From contig BROE01000009.1 of the NCBI GenBank assembly GCA_036571765.1, forward strand, positions 3,886,008 to 3,950,007: 64,000 bases of DNA, written 5' to 3'. Source of the DNA: Plecoglossus altivelis. Its lineage: Eukaryota > Chordata > Actinopteri > Osmeriformes > Plecoglossidae. The notes beneath the pieces are model-generated. The model did not search any database and was not told the DNA's origin. It was given only the letters and a program-made list of their open reading frames with translations. The stretch's first letter is position 1; each line of letters starts with the position of its first letter. Of the stretch, positions 35,891 to 47,800 are shown one piece after another. The position numbers and the translations under genes were made by a program.

Positions 35891-38800
35891 CTCCTTACCC
35901 TGAGGGGAAACTCTCTCTCTCTTCTCCTTACCCTGAGGGGAAATTGTGCTGTTTAGTCCACCTCTCCCCTCCTGCCTCAGCTGCTCTCCTACCCAGTCCC
36001 CCAGAGCACTGAGGGAGATGTGCTGTGGATGAGCCCTCCTGTGATGGTCACACCACCACCAGGCTCTCTTAGACAGACATCGCACCTCACCAACCAGAGA
36101 ACCCCCTCCTTGCTTGCCTCTTCCAGTCAGACAGGAAGACCTGGCGCGATCCTGTGAGAAGCCCACCCCTCTGGACAGGAAACAGCACCTGTCTGTGTTC
36201 ACAGGCTTGATAGCAGGGTGGGTGTTGTGGGGGTTATGTCAGCATCAGGCAGGTGTATGAACACCTGTTACAGCTACACCTGATGTGTTCAGCACCAGGC
36301 AGGTGTATGAACACCTGTTACAGCTACACCTGACGTGTTCAGCACCAGGCAGTTGTATGAACACCTGTTACAGCTACACCTGACGTGTTCAGCACGTGTT
36401 GCTTACTGACACCTCTAGAGATAGGATGTTCTGCTCTGGTAGCATAGGGTCAACATGGTTAATCATTGATCGGAAGGAGACTTAGAAGTAGACTGTGTGT
36501 GTGTGTTTCAAGTGCTGAACAGGGGAAATGTTTCCCTGTCAGTGTAGCTTCACTGTGTAGCAGGTCAGTTTGGCTACTTCACACACACACACACACATCT
36601 ATTTCTCTCTCACACTAACTCCATTTCCAAGATGTCTCCCCACCATGGCTCTGGACTAAAGCCTCATGTGCTCGTACAGCCACACTGCCCAGGAGAGACT
36701 ATCTGGACTGGAATGAGATATCAATACAGACGGACTTCAAGCCCATTTTCATATCCCACCTTCTCTACAGTCCGGTATCAGTTTCCATCTAAATATAAAG
36801 AGAACTGCAACACAGAGTTAGGGAGTGATATGGACTGGATATCATTCATCCAAAAGGGTTGTCTTTCATCCTGAGAAATGTTAACCCTTAGTTTGTCTGA
36901 GCATGTTGTTTTTTGTTTTTGTTTTTTTAAAGAAACGTAGGTAGTTGTACTGTCAGTAGAACAAACAGGAGTTGGGTATAATACCTGTGGAAGAGAAGGA
37001 TCGGCTTGGTTTGTTGTTCGGGTGGACGTTTGTGCAACACAACATCAAAATGGAGGAACAGCAGGGTTCAAATGAGGCTTCTGTTGAGAAGGCTACATGA
37101 CTGGGCTGTTTGCTTATTCAACTAATCAATAAACCGACTGTTTACCAGGCTGAGCTCTTGATGCTATTTTCCCACCAAGAAACAACTTGTTTTCAGAACT
37201 ACAAATTCCAGGCTTGTGGGTGCCGGGTACAGGTAGGCTGTAAAGGTTGCTCTGAAATCATGACTGCATATACTAATCTGGGTGAGGGGGGAGAGAGAGA
37301 GCGAGACAGAGAGAGAGAGAGCGAGAGAGACAGAGAGAGAGAGAGAGCTAGAGAGAGAGAGAGGGGTAATTGGCCTCAATCTGTTGCATTTCCCGAGTAA
37401 ATCTCTTTGTCTGAACAGTGAGACTGTTTGAGAACTGCATCCGGCTGTGTCATACGGCATTTCTGATCTCTCTGTTCCTGAGTGAGAGCATTGTTGATAC
37501 GCCAACGATAAAGAAATCTGCTTCCGAGAGACTCGCTGCCCTGATACGACTGTGATAAAAACAAACAAAGCAACGGCTGTTAGGATGAGGAAGGTTTAGA
37601 GTTGGATCTGACATCAGTCTACAGTTCACCACACCGCGTCTTCATAACGTCAGACTTCAGCCCTGCTCTTGGAAATCACAACCTCTGTCAGCGTCGGAAG
37701 CTTTTTTTCCCCCCGCGTCGCGGTACTGACTCGGCTCTACTCGCTTCTGGTACCGAGCGCTTTGTTTTCCCGCGGCAGTTAAGCACTCCATCAGCGTAGC
37801 CGGTCGTCATAGCGACGCCGCGGGAAACTGCTGTGTCGTTGTCTTCGAAGCAACGCGTCGGACACCAGAGAGAAACGGTCTGCTTCTTCCCCTCGGCCCA
37901 CAGACCTGGTTTTGTGGCTTACCACTTCGTTTGACGTTGGCCAGTGAATTAAGAGTTTTGGGCTGCCATTACATAAAATGGCCGGTTTGTGCAGGGTGTC
38001 CTATGCTGCGATTCTCTCAGACCAAATCGTGAGTCTGTTGTTTGCGTACCACCTTTTGATATGACCTCCCGTCCTGCTTGCAACGAACCGCGACAGAGGC
38101 GGTACCAAAAACCGAAATCGTTTACCACGTTCCAGATTTGCGTGATGAAAAGCCCCAAAAGTTGAGACCCCCGACTAATTGGGTCGGGCCGGTATCACAC
38201 GGTGGAACAGCGCCATAAGTGTGTTCATGCATTAAGCCCTGTAGCGCAGTAAAGAGGTTTACCCTAGCTTTCCCTACTGTCATGACCCTCCTATTTCAGG
38301 ACTTGGATTTAACAGCCAACTGTTCAGCACCAAAACATACTAACCAGACTAATCCTTGCAGCTAGAAAGCCCCATGCATCTGCTCCAAGCTCCGTATTCT
38401 ACAGGCTTTCCTTTCTGACTGATGTTCTCTTCTGTTTCATTTCCTCTGAACACCACAAACCTTCTGCTTTGCATTCGCACCATTTTGTTTGTCGATTCGG
38501 ATCAAAGCGGCAGCCAAATGACTCGTATGTAAAAAAGGGAACCTATACACTAGCACCCATGTCTTGACCGGTTTGCCAGCTAACCAGACAACCAACCAAC
38601 CAACCAGCCAGACAACCAGCAGGGATCACTCCTCAAGGGCTGCGACCCACAAGGCCACTGTCTGCGAAGGCTGGAGCCCCCTGGCTCCCTTATACCCTTA
38701 GCCCCCTGACCCTCAGTACGCCCCAGCCCAGCCCTTGGGCCCCTCAGTACCCCCCAGCCCAGCCCTTAGGGCCCCTCAGTACCCCCCAGCCCAGCCCTTA

Positions 38801-41800
38801 GGGCCCCTCAGCACCCCCTTAACCCCCCCTACCAGCTGTGTTTCCCTCCCTCTCCATGGCCTGACCATGTTCAGCGCCCTGCGCTCTGCTCTGCGCACCC
38901 TGTCTGCATTCCACAGGCTATGGAAGTAGGTCAGATCAACTACCCTCTGCTGCTCTGCCCCGGGGCAGGGGCGTTCTAGTTCAGACCCAGGCTCTGCTCG
39001 TAAAGACACACACACACACACACACTCACACACACACCAGGCGGTGTGGCTGGCTGGCTGATTTACTGAAATGTGTGCAACAGAACGAGAGGGTATGTCA
39101 CTCTTGTCTAACTAGAATGACAGGCCATATTTAGTTGCACGAGATGGGGTCAGTTCTGTGTCTCTCTGTCTCCTCCTAACCTCTCGAGGGGAGCTGTTTA
39201 GACCTTAGCCCTGGTCCATCATCACTAACTTGTAGGCTGAGGGGGCTGTCCTCACTCGACCTCACCCCTCAACCCTTTATGGAGTTCTGTGCTAGTCGGT
39301 CTCTTGATGTATTTCTTTGACGTATTTCTGAGGAAATTCCTCAACTTACCACGCATCACATCAACACAAGGCAGCCTGCTTTCTGCATCCAGGTTGTTCA
39401 ACAATATGCAGTTTAGCATCTATTGTCAGCCTCTGACAGGGCAGAAGGCTCCAGTACTCGCCCACATGCTTCCAAATCCAAACCCCGCCCCCCCAAAAAT
39501 TCTAAATAAGACCTGTATTGTGGCACGGCAATATGTTCTGACTTACACGCCTGCACTTAAAACACATTGAATGTTGGCAAACAGTATACGATCTGTGGCC
39601 CTTGACTCTTTGTCAAATGAAGACAGTAGGGTGGCCACATCTGGTGCCACAGTGTGTAGCTGTCACCATCCTCAGCCCTGCCTGGAAATGCTGCTTTGTC
39701 CTGGATACTAGGGGGCAAAAGAAAGGCACAGAGAGGGGAGGGTGTTCTTTAGAGAGCTGGAAGTGGGGTTACTAAAAACACAATGAATCGGGCTAATAAT
39801 AATAATAACTTCTGGTAAACATACTACACCTGTTCTGACAATATGGATAGTGGACCATGGGTGGATTCACCTTTGGTTGTCAGTTATACTGCAGTCAATA
39901 CTTTCTGACAGTTTTATATCGATGGTCGTTGCAATGTAGCAACTTGATACCACGGTTGCTGCCGATTGTGTTCATGTGATCGTTCAACTGGATTTACTCA
40001 CTCGTTTTTTTCCCAAATCCGGTGCAAAAATAACCTTGTAATTGCTACTGACACAATGTGTTTTGATTTGACAGCGCTCGCGGGTTTTTTTTAGTTCGAT
40101 TTGTTGATAATCTCGCTCGCAGGAATGTAGGACGCTGGATGGAACAGGAAATGAAAACAAAGTAGACCCACGGTTTATACGGCCGCATTATTGTTATCAA
40201 AATATAGCAATACAGTGCCAGCCATTTTGTCTCTACTGTACTCTGCCCACAGCCTATTTCACACCATACCGTATTCAGTTGTATTCCTAACCGTCTAGTG
40301 TGTACTTTCACCCTGGTGCGGTTTACCTGTAGGAACCTCCACTTGGTGTCCTCGCGCTACGTCCTGCCAATAACGCAGCAGTTGGTTATCGTCGTCCATA
40401 GTCTCCCCTTCTTCCTCCAGGCTCCCGTTGCCCGAATCTGACAGTTGGTCTTCCGAAAAAGATTCGAGGTCTTCTAGTGTTATCATTCCATGTTGGGTTC
40501 CCAAATCAGGCCCGTCTCCTCCACCGCCGCTACTCATACGACAACCGCCTCGGTCCATTCTCGGGTCCCTACTCTGTCCTTGAATACTTGCAGCTCAGCT
40601 CTGCGCAATCGGTCGGCTAATACTGGGTGTGCTCCAAGACCTTTACGATATTGTGTTGAAATATCAGTTTATGTTGTCAGAGTTGAGACACTTGGCAATT
40701 TTCGGACGGGTAATATCCGTTTTAAAGAAAACTTTGTGTTCACAGCCTAGACTACCAGTCCGAGCGCTGATCGCGACGCTTGAATGCAGCCATTCTACTT
40801 TCTTTGCTGAATATATCTGCTCATAACAAGACTCGCGGCTATTCAAGTTGCCGTAAATATCGGTCTTTCGGTTGACTATAAGGTAACACTGACCTCGATC
40901 TGTGCGTGAGTACGTGACGCTTTTTGTGGACTGGTGAACGTGATGTTTATAAGAAGCGAAGGGAAACCACGTGATCCAATAGGCTACGCTCTTCACCTAG
41001 GTCCCGCCCTTCGCAGTCCCTGGTTAAAGCGCTTGGAGTTCTATCCACGGAATATACAGTAGACACGTTAGTGCCACCGAGCGCAACGGCTTTCAACGCG
41101 CATTACAAATAGGATTGCTTCATAACACCTACTCAAGCGAACAGGGCATCAGACGTTTAACTGTTCAGTTGTGTCGCCTCAAGTAAACTGGAGATGTTCA
41201 GCGCGTTGGGGGTTGACGACGCGTGCCATTTATTCATGGATTCTTTTACAAATAAATACTTTGACTCTTATCAAATAAAGTTACGAATCGATGTCACCCA
41301 TTACTATGACGACCAATCATTGCACTGGACGAAGGAGACGAGGGCTCAGACTATGTACGTGTGTGCTTTTGCGTCACGCTAATGACTCCCTGTTGTGTTG
41401 GAGCGAGCGCGCGGATAAGGATGCAGGGATTTTTAACGGCTGTGATGCAGGCTGTTCCCACCATGCTGCAGTCACCATTAGACACGTACAGACAGAGGAG
41501 CAGATTATATAACGATGTGTCTTCCACCGGGCGCTCTGGCGCAGGCAGGGCACCGACTCCGTACTAGGCCCACCTGTACGTCAGTTGAGTCTCCATGGCC
41601 ACGTTGGGATCCGGGAGAGTTGACATGTCATATAACGTTGACGTTGTTAGGACACGGAGCTAGTCTGATTGATTGTGAAAGGGTTGACAGCGTTGTCTTA
41701 TGCGTGTGAGTTGTAGCACTCTAATCAAGGAGAAATGTCTGGAAACAACCATCATCCGTGGCTGAGTCCAGATTGATACCCTTTCTCCTGTTACCTTTGC

Positions 41801-44800
41801 CTGCAGATAATGATGTCAGTTTTGAGCATCAGTTCATGGCTCACAGGTTGTGCGTCCATAGGGTTCAGAATTGTGGGTAAGCGTTCTGCGTCTTCCGTTA
41901 TTTATATCTTCCCTGGCAACCGGCTGTCGGATTGGCTCTCCACGTCGCCCTAGGTCCGCCTCGTCCAATCAGCTCTCAGTCTGTCCCACAGAGTGCACTC
42001 TGTAACCCCACCGTGGGCGTTGCTCTTGATGCGCGCTGCTCATCCTCCCCTCCTCGCTCTCCTCCTCCTTCCCTCATCCTGTCCACACTGGTCCTCGTCC
42101 GGCGGGCCAGTAAATGTGATCTGGGCCTGGGAGCGAGTATGCATGGGGCGAGAGAGCCCTGGAGATGGAAGCTGTTTGTTCCTCTCTCTCCATGTGTCTC
42201 TCTGTTTGTCTCTGCCTTACTGTCTCTATATCTGTCACTCTGTCTCTATCTCTGCCTTACTGTCTCTCTCCTTGTCTTACTGTCTATCTGTGTGTCTCTC
42301 CATGTCTCTCTCTCTCTGCCTTACTGTCTCTCTGTGTTTGTCTCTCTCTCTCTGTCTCTTTTTTCCATTGCCCGTCTTGCTCTTATCCTCAGCTCATTCT
42401 CTCTCCACTCTGGCTAGGATAGGATGATTAGAAACCAGTTGGTTTCCTGTAATCCCATTGGTTAATCTGACAGTGACCAGGTGTCGTGGCTTCTCTGCTG
42501 TGAGGCCTTAGGGACACCTGGTGTCCCCCCCCAGCTGTGCTGAGGGACCGAGACAGTCCGGTGTCCTGCCCAACCCGAACATCCGAACATCCGGGTTGGT
42601 TATTTTGGTGTTGTCCTCATCTTCACCATGACTGAAATGCAGTGAACTTTCCTGGTGTGTTTTGATGCGTGACGTTGGCGATGTTCCGCTTCTGCTGACG
42701 TGGTCTGTTGCGTGTTGTGCTTAAAGGCATCGGCGGTGACTCATGTGAACCTTAGCCATTTTGGCTTGAGTTAGAAAGGAACCAAACCTAAATATCCCGC
42801 CCCCCTCCTGTCGATGCCGCTCGCTTCATGGGCTCGCTGCCTCACTACTGACGCAAGTTAAGTAGACAGACGGGACTGGAACTAGTCCCAAGCACAAGTC
42901 CGTCTAACCATCGCATTCAGACCAAATGGCGTCCGATCCTTCAGTTTGATCCTAATTAAATTGGTCTTGTTAATGACACTCCTGCTACAGCCACAGCAGT
43001 CTGATTTATTACATGAGATTGTTTTATAATACTTGTTGGCTTTGGCTGCTATCAGGATGCGAGGTTTTATTTCAGCAAATGACAAGAAGTGCATCTCAAC
43101 AACACTGTCTTTAAATAACTGTATTGTATTGTCAGTGACTCATCACTGCATCAAAGAAAAAGAACAGAAAGATAATGAAATAAGAGAAACATCAACACAA
43201 GGCTGCTATTCTGTCTGTAGCCTTCAGCTTGTGTGTGTGCGTGTGTTTGTGTCTGTGTGTGTCTGTGTGTGTGTGTGCGTGTGCGTGTGTGCGTGCGTAT
43301 GTCATTGGTGGGCGAATCCTGAAAGCGGACAGTGGCTCGAACTCAGCCGGATGAGTTCAGCCAGTTCGCAGTCTCCTTTGCTCTCCACCGCACTATTCAT
43401 CAGAGCAGGAAGATGTGCTTTCAACCACTCACTGCATCACGCTGTCTCGCGCATGGAAACGAGCACGATCTCGTAGGTGTGAGCCCAGTGTCAGAATGTT
43501 CTTTAGAGAGCCCGCCCCAAACCCTGCTCTGCGATGCTGCCTTTAACTCCAATTAAAAAAAATAAGACAAAATGTCAACCTGGTTGAGTTCATCCTGGCA
43601 GATGGCGATGGTAGGATACCATCCTGGCCTTGCGTGGGTTCCTTGGTCAGGCTACATGCTAGCACTAGCTAGCAGGGGGTTTATCAGCATCTAAAATGGG
43701 CCCCGCTGCGTGGCTGTGGTACGAGGCAACATGAGGTCACATCTGATTTGATTCTGGTTTGCTTGAATGTTTTGTAATCATATGTCATGATTTGGTGAAA
43801 AGCCTATTTGTGACCCATGCCATACTCCATGCTGCGGGCAAAATTACACACATACTGCTTTCTGATATCTCAAAGTCAGACCTAGTTTGCCTTTTTCCTG
43901 CTCTCCTTCGGTCGTGATGTGGCTTTGGTACTAATGGTAGCAGACATGTCACCTTTGGCCACTTGCTATTGTCTGTGCTCTGTTGTGACTTGTGACATTT
44001 GTTTCAAATGGCAAAAAAAAACAAAAAACGGCGAGACCAATTTATTGTCCGGATAAAAACAACAATCCATCAAAGATCCCTTGATAGACGGCAATCTGAT
44101 GAGACCATCTTTGCCGTGGAGGACATTGTGTGCCGCGTGTTAGAACTGATGATATAACTTTGTTACGAGACGGACTTAGGGTCTGTTATTTCACCCTGAC
44201 CCCATGGTTGTGGTGGCTCCTCTCCTGCCTCCTGTTCTCAAACACCAAGAGCCAGGCTTTTTAGCTGTACCAGACCTGATACACTCACAATCTCTTGTCC
44301 TGTTGTCTAAGCCCCCCCCCCCCCCCCGACTATAGGATAACAACAGCCTGATAGGGATCGTCCTTTTCAGAACACAGTAATTACCTTCTTCATTTCTCCG
44401 CCATGGAGCAGATGTTGCCACCAACATCGTAACCTACTTCCACATACGAGACGGACGGTCAGACCGAATTTCGGCAGCGTTATCCAGGCAAGTGTACCTC
44501 GCTTCGATTTCGTTTATCACGTGTATAGTTCTCGCCAAACTAGGTTGCTTCCGTGTCGGAGACGGAGGCCACTTGGGTTTAGTAGGATGGCCGTTGCGAA
44601 ACGCGCTTACGAAAGCCCCCTTTTATCCTGTGGCAAAGTTGTAAAAGCAAAATATTCTTTGACGGAAGAAACCAGAGAGTTTATTCAGGTATTCGTTTAT
44701 TGTGTTTTCAAGAGCAGCAGGTGCCAATGTTTCTTTCAATCTGCTGTGAACTTCCGCTTCCTGCTGTGAGAAAGAATATATATAGATGCATTCTGCCTGT

Positions 44801-47800
44801 CTGTCGTGAATTTCTCTTGGTTATTCCAGAAACCCCTGTGAATGAAAAATACATTTGTTATAGGTAATATAGTGCTTAAGGTATTGTGTGTCATTATAAT
44901 ACAGATCTGTACTTTCTCCCAGTCTCTCTCTCTCTTCCGCCGGTCGTGAGGGTACCGGAGCCACTTGGGCTTCTAGTAGATGGCGGCTTGTCGAAACGCC
45001 TTACGAAAGCCCCTTCGTTGTACTAGTCAGTGAATGTGTTGTATCCTTGCTGTGTCCAAAGTTGTAGAATAGCAAAATTTTCCCTTTACCCGGAAGAAGA
45101 CCAGAGAGTTTATTCAAGGTATTCCGTTTTATTGTGTTTCTAATGATGTCCAGCAAGAAATGTTTTTCCAAATCCTTGGCCATGTGAAACTTCCCTTGCT
45201 TTCTCTGCTGCTGAGAAATAATAATATAGTATATGCATTTCATAGACCTGTCTGAGCCTGAGTTTCCAGCTTGGTTATTCCAGCAATACCCTGTGCTGAA
45301 ATGAACATATTATCATTAAATTATAGTAAAAATAGTTGCTCTTAATCTCTTTGCTATTGGGCTGCTGTCATAATACAGATCTGTGCACTTCTTCCCAGTT
45401 TCTCTCTTAACTCTCTCTCTGCTCTCTCTTCTTCTCTACGTCTCCTCTCCTTCTCTTTCTAACTCTCTCTCTACCTTTCTTTCTCCCTCTTATTTCTGCT
45501 CTCTCTGGTGTCTGTCTCTACTCCTCTCCTCTTTCCTCTCAAATCTCTGCCTCCCTTAAATTCTTTTACTCTCCTCTCTTCTTCTCTCCTCTCTCTCTCT
45601 CTTCTCTTTCTTCCCTCCCTCTCCCCCCACCCCCACACACACTCTCTCTCTCTACTCTCTCATCCTATGTCTCTGCTCTCTTCTTCCAGACACACATCTC
45701 CGTTGCTCTTCGCGGTCCTCCTGTGAACGATCTTTCTCTCCGTCTTCATCTCTGTTTGGCCTCCCTCTCTTTTCCTCGAGGTGCTTTTTTTTTTTGGTGT
45801 TCTTCGTTCTCCCAGGTCCTGGATCGTGTTTGACAATCTTCCGGTCGTTGCATATCTCTAGACCCCATTGTTGTTTCTCTATGTCTCTCATAGACCTTCG
45901 CTTCTAAAATAGCACCAATACCAGGCTCATCAACCCAAGAGCCATTCCCCCCAAAACCCCCACCCCACGTAGATACGCATTCAGCCCGCAAACACAGACC
46001 TGCGATGAGGCTTTTATTAGAACACTATAAAACACCTCACCAAACAAAGCCCCACTGGCAACCAGATGAAAAACATCAGCCATCGTCACAAACAGATTTT
46101 CACTGGTTGTATATATTGCTCCAATATATTTGGCTTTGATAGGAAGGGCAATAACATGTAAACATGTTGTGACTGGCCTGATCAAATAATCTTCTTGATG
46201 AGGTAATGTCAAGCTCAGCTAAGTCAGGCTATCCCAAGCTCACAGCCTAGACGTCTCGCATAATATGACATCATCGCTAAAGCTTTTGGTAGTCTCGCAC
46301 AGCCTTTCCCTGAGGTTCTCAACCATGCCTCTAACTGGGGAGCGAAACTAAGCCCTTCCTGGTTCCCAGCTAATCCATCTCTGCTGCCCTGCTGGTGACA
46401 GGGGGGCCAACAGGGGGCGCTGGAGGGAGACTTTGCCCTGTGCATCAGCCTGTACCATGGCTACGAGCTTCTGATGGCCATGGGCCTGCGCTCGCTCTAT
46501 GTTTACATCCAAGGCATCATGGATGGAACGAGAGGTAAGAGTCTCGTTGCCGTCCCTATAATCATCTGGGTTCCTGTTGTCTCTGCCTGGAACATGCTAA
46601 CGGTAGGCTGTTCTGTCTACTCGTGTTCCACCGCTACGTTCCACCTCTGTGTTCCACCGAATTCTGGTAGAGATGTCCCGGGCCAGGAACGAGCTCCAGA
46701 GGAACCCAACCTTCATGGACCTCTATAAGGAGATGGAGAACATGTTCCTCAAGCCTGCAGGTACCCATGTTGCTCCTACGCTGCCCCCCCATCATAACTG
46801 GTCTGCGTTCGAGAACGCAATGTGGTTTGCTTCTGCTTTTTGAAAGCTCTGCAGCTAAGCGAGTCCAGTATCAACTGGATAGGAGAGTGTTGTGTTCTTC
46901 AGTGTTAATCAAAAGTGTTTTCCTAGCAGTCTTAGTTGTTCTAGTTGTGCTTAGTTCGTTCTTCTCTTTCTCCCAGGGCCAGGAGAGAAGTTCATCTACA
47001 GCCACCCAAAACTCCTGAAGTTGGAGGAGGTCGTTCTGCAACACTTCAAAACCTGGGCTGAAAACTCATTTTCAGGTAAGATGCTCAGACACCATGTTTA
47101 CCAGCGCTGTCCCCAACTCGACACATCTGAATGACCCAGACTGCAAAAACAGATCACTTAAGTGTTACTGACAAGGGTCAGTTATACAATGCGTTTCTTT
47201 CCTCCCCTGCCCCCTATTGAGGCAGGAAATAGGTCTTTTGAGTTGAATGAACTGATGTGATTATTCCCCTCTGATTGGTCCAGACCGCGGCTCCTCCGGC
47301 GAGCGGCAGGAAGTAAGCACGCGTGTGATGATCTTCTCGTCGTTCCGCGAAAGCGTGCAGGAGATCGCCGCCATGTTGAACCGCCACCAGCAAGTCATCA
47401 GGGTCATGACCTTCATGGGTCAGGCCTCGGCAGGGAAGGTCAAAGGGTTCACCCAGAAGGAGCAGCTGGAAGTAGGAACGACTTTCTGTCATACTCACAT
47501 ATCAACGTGTGTTTCTACATTCATAACCGTGTGACATCACTGTTTTAGATGATTTGATCTGTGACACATAAGGCAAGATTGGTGAAGCGAAACCAAACCA
47601 CGTTCCTCTTTGTTGTGTAAAAACGTGTATGTTAAATAATACACAAGTATTTCTGGTTTGATGTCTCCAATCCAGCTCTACACTAACTGCTCTGGGCCTT
47701 TGAGAACATGATGTCACTGCGTTGCCACTTGAAAAGCTTTAACATTAGCCTCTGACTAATTCGCTAGCGTACGTTAGCCTGCGTCTTAAAAGGTTACCTA

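Larger units (their letters stand above)
34705..40326. other. SOUL gene intron 1
   Basis: No coding exon supported on either strand. It contains a purine-rich stretch (34708-34850), a 20-bp GC-rich minisatellite (35347-35505), a CTCTCT...ACCCTAAGGGG array (35697-35945), a 52-bp repeat (36236-36400), a GA repeat (37289-37365), a GC-rich CpG-containing patch (37640-37900) that could be a promoter, and a 33-bp repeat (38716-38820). Confidence 0.55.
40559..46401. other. fancm intron 4, right part, with SOUL gene 5' flank
   Basis: The first 500 bp are the presumed promoter of the SOUL gene. Beyond it I see CT repeats (42180-42360), a GT microsatellite (43228-43300), a poly(C) run (44312-44328), a candidate exon at 44587-44688, a noisy duplicated block (44548-45420) and a pyrimidine tract (45400-45660). 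No fancm exon was recognised until 46402. Confidence 0.5.

Noticed and set aside
36632..36874. 80-codon + frame
   Set aside because: No family match, no splice context, inside the SOUL gene intron 1.
37640..37900. GC-rich patch as a gene start
   Set aside because: CpG-containing and promoter-like, but no coding exon or clear donor follows on either strand.
40629..40826. Candidate for the missing fancm exon (LKYQ in frame)
   Set aside because: Only the KYQ tripeptide resembles FANCM; the surrounding residues do not, and splice sites do not fit.
41194..41382. 62-codon + frame with ATG (MFSALGVDDACHLF)
   Set aside because: Single short frame near the SOUL gene promoter, no donor in a sensible place and no known homologue.
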